From assembly GCF_006540305.1 (NCBI RefSeq), contig NZ_BJOR01000001.1, forward strand, positions 5,146,001 through 5,210,000: DNA of 64,000 nucleotides, read 5' to 3'. Shown here piece by piece: positions 24,984 through 34,976 of this stretch. The stretch's first letter is position 1. Every line of letters begins with the position of its first letter. The stretch comes from Streptomyces sp. 6-11-2. Lineage in GTDB: Bacteria; Actinomycetota; Actinomycetes; Streptomycetales; Streptomycetaceae. The notes below the pieces were generated by a model that was given only the letters and a program-made list of their open reading frames with translations, was not told the DNA's origin and did no database searches. The position numbers and the translations under genes were made by a program.

Positions 24984-27686
24984 TCACAGGCCGTACTTCT
25001 CCCGGGCCTCCTTGACCGCCGAGGCCTTCACCTCGCCGCGCCGGGCGAGCTGGGCCAGGGCGGCGGCGACGATCGACTGGGCGTCGACGCCGAAGTGGCG
25101 GCGGGCGGCGTCACGGGTGTCCGACAGACCGAAGCCGTCGGCGCCCAGCGAGGTGTAGTCCTGCTCGATCCACTGCGCGATCTGGTCCGGGACCTGGCGC
25201 ATGTAGTCGGAGACCGCGAGGACCGGACCCTCGGCGCCCTGAAGCGCCCGGCGGACGTACGGCACCCGCTCCTCGCCGCGCAGCAGCGCCGCGTCGGCCT
25301 CCATGGCGTCCCGGCGCAGCTCGCCCCAGGAGGTCGCGGACCACACGTCGGCGGCCACGCCCCACTCCTCCGCGAGCATCCGCTGGGCGTCCAGCGCCCA
25401 GTGGATCGCCGTGCCGGAGCCGAGCAACTGGATCCGCGGCGCGTTCGCCGGGACCGTCAGGCCCGCCGACTCCGCCGTGTTGAAACGGTACAGGCCCTTG
25501 ACGAGGCCCTCGTCGACGCCGGGGGCGGACGGCTTGGCGGGCTGCGGCAGCGGCTCGTTGTAGACCGTCAGGTAGTAGAAGACGTCCTGGTCCTCGCCGG
25601 GCTCGGCCTGGCCGTACATGCGGCGCAGACCTTCCTTGACGATGGCCGCGACCTCGTAGGCGAACGCCGGGTCGTAGGTCAGCGCGGCCGGGTTGGTCGC
25701 CGCGATGACCGGCGAGTGGCCGTCGGCGTGCTGCAGACCCTCACCCGTCAGCGTGGTGCGGCCCGCGGTGGCGCCGACCAGGAAGCCGCGGCCGAGCTGG
25801 TCGCCGAGCTGCCACATCTGGTCGGCCGTGCGCTGCCAGCCGAACATCGAGTAGAAGATGTAGAAGGGGATCATCGCCTCGCCGTGCGTCGAGTACGACG
25901 ACGAAGCGGCGATGAAGTCGGCCATCGAACCGGCCTCGGTGATCCCCTCGTTGAGGATCTGGCCGTTCTTGGCCTCCTTGTAGTACATCAGCTGGTCGCG
26001 GTCGACCGGCTCGTACGTCTGGCCCTTGGGCGAGTAGATGCCGAGCGAGGGGAACAGCGACTCCATGCCGAAGGTGCGCGCCTCGTCGGGGACGATCGGC
26101 ACCCAGCGCTTGCCGGTCTCCTTGTCGCGGACCAGGTCCTTGACCAGACGGACGAACGCCATGGTGGTGGCCACGCTCTGCGAGCCGGAGCCCTTGTCGA
26201 AGGCGGCGAACGCCTTGTCGGCGGGGGCGGGCAGCGGCGCGACCGGGTGGACGCGGCGGGCCGGGGCCGGGCCGCCGAGCGCCGCGCGGCGCTCCTGGAG
26301 GTAGCGGACCTCGGGGGAGTCGGCGCCGGGGTGGCCGTAGGGGACCTGGCCGTCGGCGAAGGCGCTGTCCGGGATGGGCAGCTCCAGCAGGTCACGCATC
26401 TGCTGGAACTCGTCCACCGAGAGCTTCTTCATCTGGTGGTTGGCGTTCTTCGACGCGAAGCCCGTACCGAGGGTGTGGCCCTTGACCGTCTGGGCCAGGA
26501 TCACCGTCGGGGCGCCCTTGTGCTCCAGGGCGGCCTTGTAGGCGGCGAAGACCTTGCGCGCCTCGTGACCACCGCGAGAGAAGTGGAAGCACTCGATGAT
26601 CTTGTCGTCGCTCAGCAGCTTCGCCATCTCGGCCAGCGCCGGGTCGGCGCCGAAGAAGTCCTGGCGGATGTAGGCGGCGTCGCGGGTCTGGTACGTCTGG
26701 ATCTGCGCGTCCGGTACCTGGCGCAGCCGGCGTACCAGCGCGCCCGTGGTGTCCAGGGCGAACAGCTCGTCCCAGGCGGAACCCCACAGCGTCTTGATCA
26801 CGTGCCAGCCGGCGCCGCGGAAGAGGGCCTCCAGCTCCTGCACGATCTTGAAGTTGGCACGGACCGGGCCGTCCAGGCGCTGCAGGTTGCAGTTGATGAC
26901 GAAGGTGAGGTTGTCCAGGCCCTCGCGGGAGGCGAGCGTCAGCGCGGTGGTGGACTCCGGCTCGTCCATCTCGCCGTCGCCGAGGAACGCCCAGACGTGG
27001 GAGTCGGAGACGTCCTTGATGCCGCGGCTGGTCAGGTAGCGGTTGAACCGGGCCTGGTAGATGGCGGAGATCGGGCCGAGGCCCATCGACACCGTCGGGA
27101 ACTCCCACAGCCAGGGCAGGCGGCGCGGGTGCGGGTAGGACGGCAGGCCGTTGCCGCCGGACTCCTGGCGGAAGTTGTCCAGGTGCTGCTCGGACAGCCG
27201 GCCGTCGAGGAAGGCGCGGGCGTAGATGCCCGGGGAGGCGTGGCCCTGGATGTACAGCTGGTCGCCGGAGCCGTCGCCCTCCTTGCCGCGGAAGAAGTGG
27301 TTGAAGCCGGTCTCGTACAGCCACGCCGCGGAGGCGAAGGTGGCGATGTGGCCGCCGACGCCGTACTTGCTGCCGCGGGTCACCATCGCCGCCGCGTTCC
27401 AGCGGTTCCACGCGGTGATGCGGGCCTCCATGGCCTCGTCACCGGGGGCGGCCGGCTCGGCGGAGGTCGGGATGGAGTTGACGTAGTCGGTCTCGAGGAG
27501 CTTGGGCAGGACAACGCCGGCGTCCTCGGCGCGCTCCAGCGTACGGCGCATCAGATACGCGGCACGGTGCGTCCCGGCCGCCTTGGCGACGGCGTCCAGG
27601 GAGGCCTGCCATTCGGCGGTCTCCTCGGGGTCGCGGTCCGGGAGCTGGTCGAGCTCGCTCGGCTGGATGGCGTTGGGGTCGGTCAT
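24984..27686 (-). CDS. aceE: Pyruvate dehydrogenase E1 component (homodimeric)
   Basis: Thiamine-diphosphate-dependent decarboxylation of pyruvate and reductive acetylation of lipoyl-E2. 900 residues, the normal size for single-chain E1. The ThDP/Mg motif GDGEMDEPE begins at 236 and ends in INCNLQRLDGPV. GGHIATFASAAWLYETGFNHF and PHPRRLPWLWEFPTVSMGLGP are family hallmarks. The ATG at 27686 has GAGGAAGG upstream; earlier in-frame codons lack support. Palindromic sites between aceE and the FCD-GntR regulator gene suggest local control. Lpd and SucB are encoded 3 kb upstream. Confidence 0.97.
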   Translation of the reverse strand: MTDPNAIQPSELDQLPDRDPEETAEWQASLDAVAKAAGTHRAAYLMRRTLERAEDAGVVLPKLLETDYVNSIPTSAEPAAPGDEAMEARITAWNRWNAAAMVTRGSKYGVGGHIATFASAAWLYETGFNHFFRGKEGDGSGDQLYIQGHASPGIYARAFLDGRLSEQHLDNFRQESGGNGLPSYPHPRRLPWLWEFPTVSMGLGPISAIYQARFNRYLTSRGIKDVSDSHVWAFLGDGEMDEPESTTALTLASREGLDNLTFVINCNLQRLDGPVRANFKIVQELEALFRGAGWHVIKTLWGSAWDELFALDTTGALVRRLRQVPDAQIQTYQTRDAAYIRQDFFGADPALAEMAKLLSDDKIIECFHFSRGGHEARKVFAAYKAALEHKGAPTVILAQTVKGHTLGTGFASKNANHQMKKLSVDEFQQMRDLLELPIPDSAFADGQVPYGHPGADSPEVRYLQERRAALGGPAPARRVHPVAPLPAPADKAFAAFDKGSGSQSVATTMAFVRLVKDLVRDKETGKRWVPIVPDEARTFGMESLFPSLGIYSPKGQTYEPVDRDQLMYYKEAKNGQILNEGITEAGSMADFIAASSSYSTHGEAMIPFYIFYSMFGWQRTADQMWQLGDQLGRGFLVGATAGRTTLTGEGLQHADGHSPVIAATNPAALTYDPAFAYEVAAIVKEGLRRMYGQAEPGEDQDVFYYLTVYNEPLPQPAKPSAPGVDEGLVKGLYRFNTAESAGLTVPANAPRIQLLGSGTAIHWALDAQRMLAEEWGVAADVWSATSWGELRRDAMEADAALLRGEERVPYVRRALQGAEGPVLAVSDYMRQVPDQIAQWIEQDYTSLGADGFGLSDTRDAARRHFGVDAQSIVAAALAQLARRGEVKASAVKEAREKYGL

Positions 27687-27807
27687 GTCGCCGCCTTCCT
27701 CAGTCGAAGGGGGTTCCCTCATCGGCAAGGGTTCAGGGGGTGCCCTAGGTCTTTGGCAGGACAGGGCGTGAGGCTCTGGTGGAAGCCCAGCGGAGACTCT
27801 AACTCCC

Positions 27808-27824
27808 TGATCGATGATCGATCA
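27808..27824. promoter_or_regulatory. Palindromic operator candidate upstream of aceE
   Basis: TGATCGAT-G-ATCGATCA, a perfect 8-bp inverted repeat with a one-base centre, 122 bp upstream of the aceE ATG. FCD-type GntR regulators such as PdhR and FadR bind short odd-centred palindromes, and such a regulator is encoded directly upstream, so it is the natural candidate. Confidence 0.6.
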
Positions 27825-27837
27825 AAGGGTACAGGTG

Positions 27838-27915
27838 TAAAACCCTTCGATTTCGAGAAAGTCGGCACCCGGTGCCTTGGAAACGGGCACGCGGTGCCGC
27901 TTTTTCAAAGGGTTT
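27838..27915. promoter_or_regulatory. Tandem GGCAC-N3-GTGCC palindromes inside a larger inverted repeat
   Basis: Two copies of GGCAC-N3-GTGCC (27864-27876 and 27886-27898) have centres 22 bp apart, two helical turns. They are enclosed by AAAACCCTT (27838-27846) and AAGGGTTTT (27907-27915), also complementary. The block lies between the gntR stop and aceE and may be a second operator, a structured leader, or part of a terminator. Confidence 0.45.
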
Positions 27916-27946
27916 TCGCAGGTGAGCGTACAGGTGCTCGACTGCC

Positions 27947-28570
27947 TCAGGGCCGCGGCGCGCAGCCGAGAACGTGCGACTTGACCAGATCGGCGATCCG
28001 CGGATCCCGCCGCTTGAACGCCTGCACCAGCTCCTCGTGCTCCTCCGCGTAGGACTGCTGGACCGTCCCCAGCCAGCGGATCGACAGCGCGGTGAACACC
28101 TCGATGCCCAGGCCCTCCCAGGTGTGCAGCAGCACCGCGTTCCCGGCCGCGCGGACCAGCTCGCGGTGGAAGGCCACCGTGTGCCGCACCTGGCCGGTGC
28201 CGTCGGACCTGCGGTCGGCCTCGTACAGCGCCGCCACATGCGGCTCCAGGGCCGAGCAGTCGTCCGCCAGCCGCTCGGCCGCCAGCTCCGCCGCGATCGC
28301 CTCCAGGCCGGCCCGGACGGGGTAGCTCTCCTCCAGGTCGGCGGCGGTCAGGTTGCGCACCCGCACGCCCTTGTTCGGCGCCGACTCGATCAGCCGCAGC
28401 GACTCCAGCTCGCGCAGCGCCTCCCGCACCGGCGTCTGGCTGACCTCCAGCTCGGTGGCGATCCGCCGCTCCACGATCCGCTCGCCCGGCTTCCAGCGCC
28501 CGCTGACGATCCCCTCCACGATGTGCTCGCGGATCTGTTCGCGCAGCGAGTGGACGACGGGCGCGGTCAT
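27947..28570 (-). CDS. GntR-family regulator with FCD domain
   Basis: 207 residues. The winged helix (SLREQIREHIVEGIVSGRWKPGERIVERRIATELEVSQTPVREALRELESLRLI, about 8-62) is followed by the all-helical FCD ligand domain (FHRELVRAAGN, ending near 200). FCD regulators bind carboxylates such as pyruvate, lactate or acyl-CoA. The start at 28570 has AAGGAG upstream. Its position just upstream of aceE, with palindromes between, supports control of pyruvate dehydrogenase. Confidence 0.92.
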   Translation of the reverse strand: MTAPVVHSLREQIREHIVEGIVSGRWKPGERIVERRIATELEVSQTPVREALRELESLRLIESAPNKGVRVRNLTAADLEESYPVRAGLEAIAAELAAERLADDCSALEPHVAALYEADRRSDGTGQVRHTVAFHRELVRAAGNAVLLHTWEGLGIEVFTALSIRWLGTVQQSYAEEHEELVQAFKRRDPRIADLVKSHVLGCAPRP

Positions 28571-28725
28571 GGAGGGCTCCTTCAAGGGGGGACCCACGGG
28601 CCCCCGGGGGGCGTTCGACGTTTAGACAATACGGCTGTCAGCGCCCGGCGGAAGGGCGCATACGGGCGCTTTCGTGCAGGTGAGACGAGACTTACACGCC
28701 GTCATGGCCAAGAAACGGCAAACGC

Positions 28726-28761
28726 GGCGCCCCCGCCCGGAAGGTTCCGGACGGGGGCGCC
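28726..28761 (-). terminator. Terminator downstream of sucB
   Basis: A 17-bp stem with one mismatch (28726-28742 with 28745-28761), 27 bp past the sucB stop, on the sucB side of the gntR promoter region. Confidence 0.85.
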
Positions 28762-28787
28762 GTACTGCTGGGTCCCGGGTGACGGGA

Positions 28788-30566
28788 TCAGAGGCCGAGC
28801 TCGATCTCGAACTCGCCCGCCTCCAGGATCGCCTTGACCGCCGTCAGGTAACGGGCCGCGTCGGCGCCGTCCACCAGGCGGTGGTCGTAGGAGAGGGTCA
28901 GGTAGGTCATGTCGCGGACGCCGATGACCGTGCCCTCCTCGGTCTCGATGACGGCCGGGCGCTTGACGGTGGCGCCGATGCCGAGGATCGCGACCTGACC
29001 CGGCGGCACGATGATCGTGTCGAACAGCGCGCCGCGCGAACCGGTGTTGCTGATGGTGAAGGTCGCACCGGACAGCTCGTCCGGGGTGATCTTGCTGGCC
29101 CGGACCTTGCCCGCCAGGTCGGCGGTGGCCTTGGAGATACCGGCGATGTTGAGGTCACCGGCGTTCTTGATGACCGGGGTCATCAGGCCCTTCTCGGAGT
29201 CCACCGCGATACCGACGTTCTCGGTGTCGAAGTAGGTGATGGTCCCCTCGGCCTCGTTGATCTTGGCGTTGATGACCGGGTGGGCCTTCAGCGCCTGGGC
29301 GGCGGCCTTGACGAAGAACGGCATCGGGGAGAGCTTGACGCCCTCGCGCGCCGCGAACGAGTCCTTGGCCTGGGCGCGCAGGCGCATCAGGCGGGTCACG
29401 TCGACCTCGACCACCGAGGACAGCTGGGCCTGCTCGTGCAGCGCCTTGACCATGTTGTCGCCGATGACCTTGCGGATCCGCGGCATCTTCACGGTCTGGC
29501 CGCGCAGCGGGGAGGCCTCCAGGACGGGGGCCTTCTTCGCCGGGGCGGCCGGAGCGGCCGCGGCCGGGGCGGCGGCCTTCGCGGCCTCGGCCGCGGCGAG
29601 CACGTCCTGCTTGCGGATACGGCCGCCGACGCCGGTGCCCTTGACGGTGGACAGGTCGACGCCGTTCTCGGCGGCGAGCTTGCGCACCAGCGGGGTCACG
29701 TACGCGCCCTCGTCGGTCGGCTGGGCGGCGGCCGGAACCGCGGCCGGGGCCGGGGTGACCGGGGCGGGCGCGGCCGGCGCGGGAGCCGGGGCCGCGGGCT
29801 GGACCGGAGCCGGAGCCGGAGCCGGAGCCGCGGGAGCCGGTGCGGCCGGGGCCGCGGGGGCTGCCGGGGCCGCCGCCGGGGCGGCGGCCGGAGCCGGGGC
29901 GGCGGCCGGAGCCGGTGCGGCCGGGGCCGGAGCAGCAGCCGGAGCGGCACCGGGGGCGCCGATGACGGCGAGCTTGGCGCCGACCTCGGCGGTCTCGTCC
30001 TCACCGACGACGATCTCCAGCAGCACACCGGAGGTGGGCGCCGGGATCTCGGTGTCGACCTTGTCCGTGGAGACCTCGAGCAGCGGCTCGTCGGCCTCGA
30101 CGGAGTCGCCGACCGACTTCAGCCAGCGGGTGACGGTGCCCTCGGTGACGGACTCGCCGAGCGCGGGCAGGACCACGTCCGTGCCGGTGGCGCCGGCGGG
30201 GGCCGCCGGAGCCGCGGGGGCGGCAGAGGGGGCCGGGGCGGCCGGAGCCGCGGCGACCGGGGCCGGCTCGGCGACCGGGGCCGGAGCCTCGGCGGCGGCC
30301 GGGGCCGGGGCCGCGACGGGGGCGCCGGAGCCGTCGTCGATGACGGCCAGCTCGGCGCCGACCTCGACGGTCTCGTCCTCGGCGACCTTGATGGAGGCCA
30401 GCACACCGGCGGCGGGCGAGGGGATCTCGGTGTCGACCTTGTCGGTCGAGACCTCGAGCAGCGGCTCGTCGGCCTCGACGCGCTCGCCCTCGGCCTTCAG
30501 CCAACGGGTGACAGTGCCCTCGGTGACGCTCTCGCCGAGCGCCGGAAGGGTTACGGAAACCGCCAT
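28788..30566 (-). CDS. sucB: 2-oxoacid dehydrogenase E2 (dihydrolipoyllysine acyltransferase) with two lipoyl domains
   Basis: The acyltransferase core of pyruvate/2-oxoglutarate dehydrogenase complexes. 592 residues: lipoyl domain 1 (2-76, lipoyl Lys43 in STDKVDTE), an Ala/Pro linker, lipoyl domain 2 (128-202, Lys169), a very long Ala/Pro linker (about 205-285), a peripheral-subunit-binding domain (about 288-326) and the catalytic domain (355-592) with DHRLVDG and His562. The two lipoyl domains are nearly identical, as expected after duplication. It is second in an lpd-sucB operon (61-bp gap). In actinobacteria one E2 of this type can serve both complexes. Confidence 0.94.
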   Translation of the reverse strand: MAVSVTLPALGESVTEGTVTRWLKAEGERVEADEPLLEVSTDKVDTEIPSPAAGVLASIKVAEDETVEVGAELAVIDDGSGAPVAAPAPAAAEAPAPVAEPAPVAAAPAAPAPSAAPAAPAAPAGATGTDVVLPALGESVTEGTVTRWLKSVGDSVEADEPLLEVSTDKVDTEIPAPTSGVLLEIVVGEDETAEVGAKLAVIGAPGAAPAAAPAPAAPAPAAAPAPAAAPAAAPAAPAAPAAPAPAAPAPAPAPVQPAAPAPAPAAPAPVTPAPAAVPAAAQPTDEGAYVTPLVRKLAAENGVDLSTVKGTGVGGRIRKQDVLAAAEAAKAAAPAAAAPAAPAKKAPVLEASPLRGQTVKMPRIRKVIGDNMVKALHEQAQLSSVVEVDVTRLMRLRAQAKDSFAAREGVKLSPMPFFVKAAAQALKAHPVINAKINEAEGTITYFDTENVGIAVDSEKGLMTPVIKNAGDLNIAGISKATADLAGKVRASKITPDELSGATFTISNTGSRGALFDTIIVPPGQVAILGIGATVKRPAVIETEEGTVIGVRDMTYLTLSYDHRLVDGADAARYLTAVKAILEAGEFEIELGL

Positions 30567-30627
30567 GGTTTCGGTTGCTCCTAACGAATTACGGAAGTCT
30601 GTGTCGTCGCGCCCGTGACGTGAAGCG

Positions 30628-32016
30628 TCAGTCGTGGGAGTGCAGCGGCTTGCCGGCCAGGGCCAGGTGGGCCTCGCCGAGCGCCTCGTTCTGGGTCGGG
30701 TGGGCGTGGATGAGCTGGGCCACCTCGGCCGGCAGCGCCTCCCAGTTGTAGATCAGCTGGGCCTCGCCGACCTGCTCGCCCATGCGGTCGCCGACCATGT
30801 GGACGCCGACGACGGCACCGTCCTTGACCTGGACGAGCTTGATCTCGCCCGCGGTCTTGAGGATCTTGCTCTTGCCGTTGCCGGCCAGGTTGTACTTCAG
30901 GGCGACGACCTTGTCCGCGCCGTAGATCTCCTTGGCCTTGGCCTCGGTGATGCCGACGGAGGCGACCTCCGGGTGGCAGTAGGTCACCCGCGGAACACCG
31001 TCGTAGTCGATCGGAACGGTCTTCAGACCGGCCAGACGCTCCGCCACCAGGATGCCCTCGGCGAAGCCGACGTGCGCCAGCTGGAGGGTCGGGACCAGGT
31101 CACCGACGGCGGAGATGGTCGGGACGTTGGTGCGCATGTACTCGTCGACGAGGACGTAGCCGCGGTCCATGGCGACCCCGGCCTCCTCGTAGCCCAGGCC
31201 CTGGGAGACCGGGCCGCGGCCGATGGCGACGAGCAGGACCTCGGCCTCGAACTCCTTGCCGTCGGCCAGAGTGACCTTGACCCCGTCCTGGGTGTACTCG
31301 GCCTTCTGGAAGAAGGTGCCCAGGTTGAACTTGATCCCGCGCTTGCGGAAGGCGCGCTCCAGCAGCTTCGAGGAGTTCTCGTCCTCGACCGGGACGAGGT
31401 GCTTCAGGCCCTCGACGATCGTGACGTCGGTGCCGAAGGACTTCCAGGCGGACGCGAACTCGACGCCGATGACACCGCCGCCCAGGATGATCGCGGACTT
31501 CGGCACGCGGTCCAGGACGAGGGCGTGGTCGGAGGAGATGATGCGGTTGCCGTCGATCTGCAGACCCGGCAGGGACTTCGGCACGGAACCGGTCGCCAGG
31601 AGGACGTGGCGGCCCTGGATCCGCTGCCCGTTGACGTCGACGGAGGTGGGGGAGGACAGCCGGCCCTCACCCTCGATGTAGGTCACCTTGCGGGACGCGA
31701 TGAGTCCCTGAAGGCCCTTGTACAGGCCCGAGATGACGTCGTCCTTGTACTTGTGGACGGCGGGCACGTCGATGCCCTCGAAGCTGGCCTTCACACCGAA
31801 CTGCTCGCTCTCGCGGGCCTGGTCGGCGATCTCGCCCGCGTGCAGCAGGGCCTTGGTGGGGATGCAACCCCGGTGCAGGCAGGTACCGCCGACCTTGTCC
31901 TTCTCGATCAGGGCGACGTCCAGGCCCAGCTGCGCCCCGCGCAGGGCCGCGGCGTAACCACCGCTGCCACCGCCGAGGATCACTAGGTCGAAAACGGTGC
32001 TGGCGTCGTTCGCCAC
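30628..32016 (-). CDS. lpdA: Dihydrolipoyl dehydrogenase (E3)
   Basis: The flavoprotein disulfide reductase that reoxidises lipoyl groups with NAD+. 462 residues. FAD motif [18 protein letters not shown], redox-active pair Cys46/Cys51 in [16 protein letters not shown]-binding [11 protein letters not shown], second FAD motif TISAVGDL and the C-terminal [13 protein letters not shown] (His-Glu acid/base). The start is GTG at 32016, with GGAGG six bases upstream. It is cotranscribed with sucB. Confidence 0.96.
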   Translation of the reverse strand: MANDASTVFDLVILGGGSGGYAAALRGAQLGLDVALIEKDKVGGTCLHRGCIPTKALLHAGEIADQARESEQFGVKASFEGIDVPAVHKYKDDVISGLYKGLQGLIASRKVTYIEGEGRLSSPTSVDVNGQRIQGRHVLLATGSVPKSLPGLQIDGNRIISSDHALVLDRVPKSAIILGGGVIGVEFASAWKSFGTDVTIVEGLKHLVPVEDENSSKLLERAFRKRGIKFNLGTFFQKAEYTQDGVKVTLADGKEFEAEVLLVAIGRGPVSQGLGYEEAGVAMDRGYVLVDEYMRTNVPTISAVGDLVPTLQLAHVGFAEGILVAERLAGLKTVPIDYDGVPRVTYCHPEVASVGITEAKAKEIYGADKVVALKYNLAGNGKSKILKTAGEIKLVQVKDGAVVGVHMVGDRMGEQVGEAQLIYNWEALPAEVAQLIHAHPTQNEALGEAHLALAGKPLHSHD

Positions 32017-32216
32017 GTCACGTCCTCCATGCATGTGCGCCGTACGCCGGTCGTCGGTGACCGGCAGGCGGCTGGTGTCCGGCCGCTTGAGTTTCGGCCC
32101 TTCGGTGGGGGCCCTGTCCTGCCGACGCCCATCTTCGCACTTGTCGGGAGTGAACGAGACGCGGGGCTGGAGTGTGATACACCCCACGTCGCGCGGGCGC
32201 GACCGGCGCCCACGCG

Positions 32217-32254
32217 GCACGGCCGTCGTCCGGCGGACCGGACGACGGCCGTGC
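32217..32254 (-). terminator. Terminator downstream of pepA
   Basis: A perfect 17-bp stem (32217-32233 with 32238-32254), loop CGGA, 6 bp past the pepA stop. It separates pepA from the lpd-sucB transcript. Confidence 0.88.
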
Positions 32255-32260
32255 GACGAA

Positions 32261-33799
32261 TCAGCCGAGGTCGCCGGCGGCGGCGAGTTCGGCGAGACGC
32301 ACGAGCGTGCGGACCGCCGAACCGGTGCCGCCCTTCGGCGTGTAACCGAACGGACCGCCCTCGTTGAACGCCGGCCCGGCGATGTCGAGGTGCGCCCACG
32401 TGATGCCCTCACCGATGAACTCGCGCAGGAACAGGCCGGCGACCAGCCCGCCGCCCATGCGCTCGCCCATGTTGGCCAGGTCGGCGGTGGGGGAGTCCAT
32501 GCCCTTGCGCAGGTGCTCCGGCAGAGGCATGGGCCACGCCTCCTCGCCGACCTCCTCCGCGGCCTCGTGGATGGCGGAGCGGAACGCGTCGTCGTTCGCC
32601 ATGATCCCGAAGGTGCGGCTGCCCAGCGCCAGCACCATCGCGCCGGTCAGCGTGGCCACGTCCACGATCGCGTCCGGCTTCTCCTGCGAGGCGGCCCACA
32701 GCGCGTCCGCGAGGACGAGCCGACCCTCGGCGTCGGTGTTGAGCACCTCCACCGTCTTGCCGCTGAACATGCGCAGCACGTCGCCGGGGCGGGTGGCGGA
32801 GCCGGAGGGCATGTTCTCGGCCAGCGCCAGCCAGCCGGTCACGTTGACCTCGAGGCCGAGCCGCGCGGCGGCGACGACCGCGGCGAACACGGCGGCGGCA
32901 CCGCTCATGTCGCACTTCATCGTCTCGTTGTGGCCGGCCGGCTTGAGCGAGATGCCGCCCGAGTCGTAGGTGATGCCCTTGCCGACCAGGGCCAGGTGCT
33001 TCTTCGCCTTGGGGCTCGTGTACGACAGCTTGACCAGCCGCGGCGCCGACGCCGAGCCGGAGCCGACGCCCAGGATGCCGCCGTAGCCGCCCTTGGCGAG
33101 CGCCTTCTCGTCGAGCACCTGCACCTTCAGGCCGTGCTCCTTGGCCGCGTCCTGCGCGACGGCGGCGAAGGCGGCCGGGTTCAGGTCGTTCGGCGGGGTG
33201 TTGATCAGGTCGCGGCAGCGGTTGAGCTCCTCGGCCAGGGCGGTGGCGCGCTCGACGGCGGCCTTGTACGCCTTGTCGCGGCCCTTGCCGCCGAGCAGCA
33301 CGGCCTCGCCGAGCGGCGCCTTGCCGTTGCGGGACTCGGCGTCCTTGCCGTTCTCCTTGTAGCTGTCGAAGGAGTACGCGCCGAGCAGCGCGCCCTCGCC
33401 GACCGCGGCGGCGTCGGCGGCGTCCGCGACCGGCAGCGCGAAGCCGGCCTTCTTCGATCCGGCGAGGGCACGGGCGGCCGCGCCGGCGGCCCGGCGCAGC
33501 GCCTCGGCGTCGTAGCCGGAGTCCTTCTCGGGGCGCGGGCCGAGGCCCACCGCGAGCACGAGCGGGGCCTTGAAGCCGGACGGCGCGGGCAGCTTGGTCA
33601 CCTCGCCCTCGGCACCGGAGGCGCCGAGGGTCCCCAGGACGCCGGCGAGCTTGCCGTCGTACGCCTCGTCGACGGCCTCGGCGCCCGGTGCTACGACCAG
33701 GTCCCCAGACTTCGATCCGGAGTCCTTGGCGACACCGACCACGATCGCGTCGGCCCGCAGGCCGGGCGCCGCGGTGGTGCTGAGAGTGAGAGCAGTCAC
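32261..33799 (-). CDS. pepA: Leucyl aminopeptidase (M17)
   Basis: A hexameric dizinc/manganese aminopeptidase of 512 residues. The catalytic C-terminal domain has the metal-binding GKGITYDSGGISLKP, the signature NTDAEGRLVLADAL, and flanking KCDMSGAAAVFA-type segment (MKCDMSGAAAV). The N-terminal domain is the usual M17 regulatory/DNA-binding fold. The GTG start at 33799 opens MTALTLSTTAAPGLRADAIVVG. The M. tuberculosis orthologue PepB (Rv2213) occupies the same position next to dlaT. Confidence 0.95.
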   Translation of the reverse strand: MTALTLSTTAAPGLRADAIVVGVAKDSGSKSGDLVVAPGAEAVDEAYDGKLAGVLGTLGASGAEGEVTKLPAPSGFKAPLVLAVGLGPRPEKDSGYDAEALRRAAGAAARALAGSKKAGFALPVADAADAAAVGEGALLGAYSFDSYKENGKDAESRNGKAPLGEAVLLGGKGRDKAYKAAVERATALAEELNRCRDLINTPPNDLNPAAFAAVAQDAAKEHGLKVQVLDEKALAKGGYGGILGVGSGSASAPRLVKLSYTSPKAKKHLALVGKGITYDSGGISLKPAGHNETMKCDMSGAAAVFAAVVAAARLGLEVNVTGWLALAENMPSGSATRPGDVLRMFSGKTVEVLNTDAEGRLVLADALWAASQEKPDAIVDVATLTGAMVLALGSRTFGIMANDDAFRSAIHEAAEEVGEEAWPMPLPEHLRKGMDSPTADLANMGERMGGGLVAGLFLREFIGEGITWAHLDIAGPAFNEGGPFGYTPKGGTGSAVRTLVRLAELAAAGDLG

Positions 33800-34138
33800 G
33801 GTGGTGAAATCTCGCTTCCCTGTGAAAGGTGGTTGGCCGAATTCGGGTGGGTCGACCGGGCCCGACCATAAGTCCTTCGTAAGGTGCGGTCTTCACCCGG
33901 GCAGGCAAACACCCGGCACGAGCCTACGCGCGTCACGGCGCCGAATACTCCTGCGGGTGTTCACCCGGGAGAGGCGCAGCCGTCACGTCCCGGTTCCGGC
34001 ACCGGTGGCCGGAAGCGGCGCCGACGGCGGTGACGGAAGGCCCGGACCGCCGGCCGGGCGGGCAACTTCCCTGTACGGCAATGGAATCGGCGATGATCGT
34101 CGGGCGTACGTCCGTCACCGCACCCGGGAGCCCGCCCG
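33800..34138. other. Divergent intergenic region pepA / GH114 gene
   Basis: No gene is seen. A 10-bp direct repeat TTCACCCGGG occurs at 33892 and 33960, and a short palindrome CCTT-CGT-AAGG lies near 33873-33883. Both promoters must lie here. Confidence 0.45.
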
Positions 34139-34966
34139 TTGAGAGCACTGATCACGCGCCTTCTCGCGCCGACTGCGGCACTCCTGCTGCTCGTGGGATG
34201 CGCCGCCCACCAGGACGGTGCCGGCGGCGACGACGGCCGCGCCGACGGTGCCGCCCGCCCGGCCGCCGGACGCTGGCAGCCGCGTCCTGGCACGAGCTGG
34301 CAGTGGCAGCTCAGCGGCCGTCTCGACACCTCCGTACCGGCCGAGGTCTACGACATCGACGGCTTCGACCACTCGGCGGCCACGGTCGCCCGGCTGCACC
34401 GCGAGGGCCGCAGGGTGATCTGCTACCTCTCGACCGGCGCCTGGGAGGAGTTCCGCCCGGACGCGGGGAGGTTCCCGGCCTCCGTCCTCGGCCGGGGCAA
34501 CGGCTGGGACGGCGAGCGCTGGCTCGACATCCGCCGTACCGACGTCCTCGGACCCCTGATGGCGGCCCGCCTCGACATGTGCCGCGAGAAGGGCTTCGAC
34601 GCGGTGGAGCCGGACAACATGGACGGCTACAGGAACCGCACCGGCTTTCCGCTGACGGCCGCCGACCAGCTCCGCTACAACCGCCTGGTGGCGAAGCTGG
34701 CCCACGACCGGGGCATGGCGGTGGGCCTGAAGAACGACCTGGACCAGATCCCGCGGCTGGTGGCGGACTTCGACTTCGCGGTCAACGAACAGTGCGCCCA
34801 GTACGGCGAATGCGCCGAGCTGGAGCCCTTCGTCGCGGCGGGCAAGGCGGTGTTCCACGCCGAGTACGAGCTGCCGACGAGCCGCTTCTGCGCGCAGTCC
34901 CGGCGGCTGAGGCTCAGCTCGCTGCTGAAGACGTACGAACTGGGGGCGTGGCGTCGGACCTGCTGA
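34139..34966 (+). CDS. GH114-type endo-alpha-1,4-polygalactosaminidase-like lipoprotein
   Basis: 275 residues. The signal peptide ends in the lipobox LLVGC with Cys21, so the protein is likely anchored outside the membrane. The GH114 domain is seen in WQWQLSGRLDTS, VYDIDGFDHS, RRVICYLSTGAWEEFRPD, GFDAVEPDNMDGY and FAVNEQCAQYGEC. Family members cleave galactosaminogalactan-type polymers. A TTG start at 34139 begins MRALITRLLAP. It converges with cobS with only 10 bp between stops. Confidence 0.88.
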   Translation: MRALITRLLAPTAALLLLVGCAAHQDGAGGDDGRADGAARPAAGRWQPRPGTSWQWQLSGRLDTSVPAEVYDIDGFDHSAATVARLHREGRRVICYLSTGAWEEFRPDAGRFPASVLGRGNGWDGERWLDIRRTDVLGPLMAARLDMCREKGFDAVEPDNMDGYRNRTGFPLTAADQLRYNRLVAKLAHDRGMAVGLKNDLDQIPRLVADFDFAVNEQCAQYGECAELEPFVAAGKAVFHAEYELPTSRFCAQSRRLRLSSLLKTYELGAWRRTC

Positions 34967-34976
34967 ACCGCCCGGC

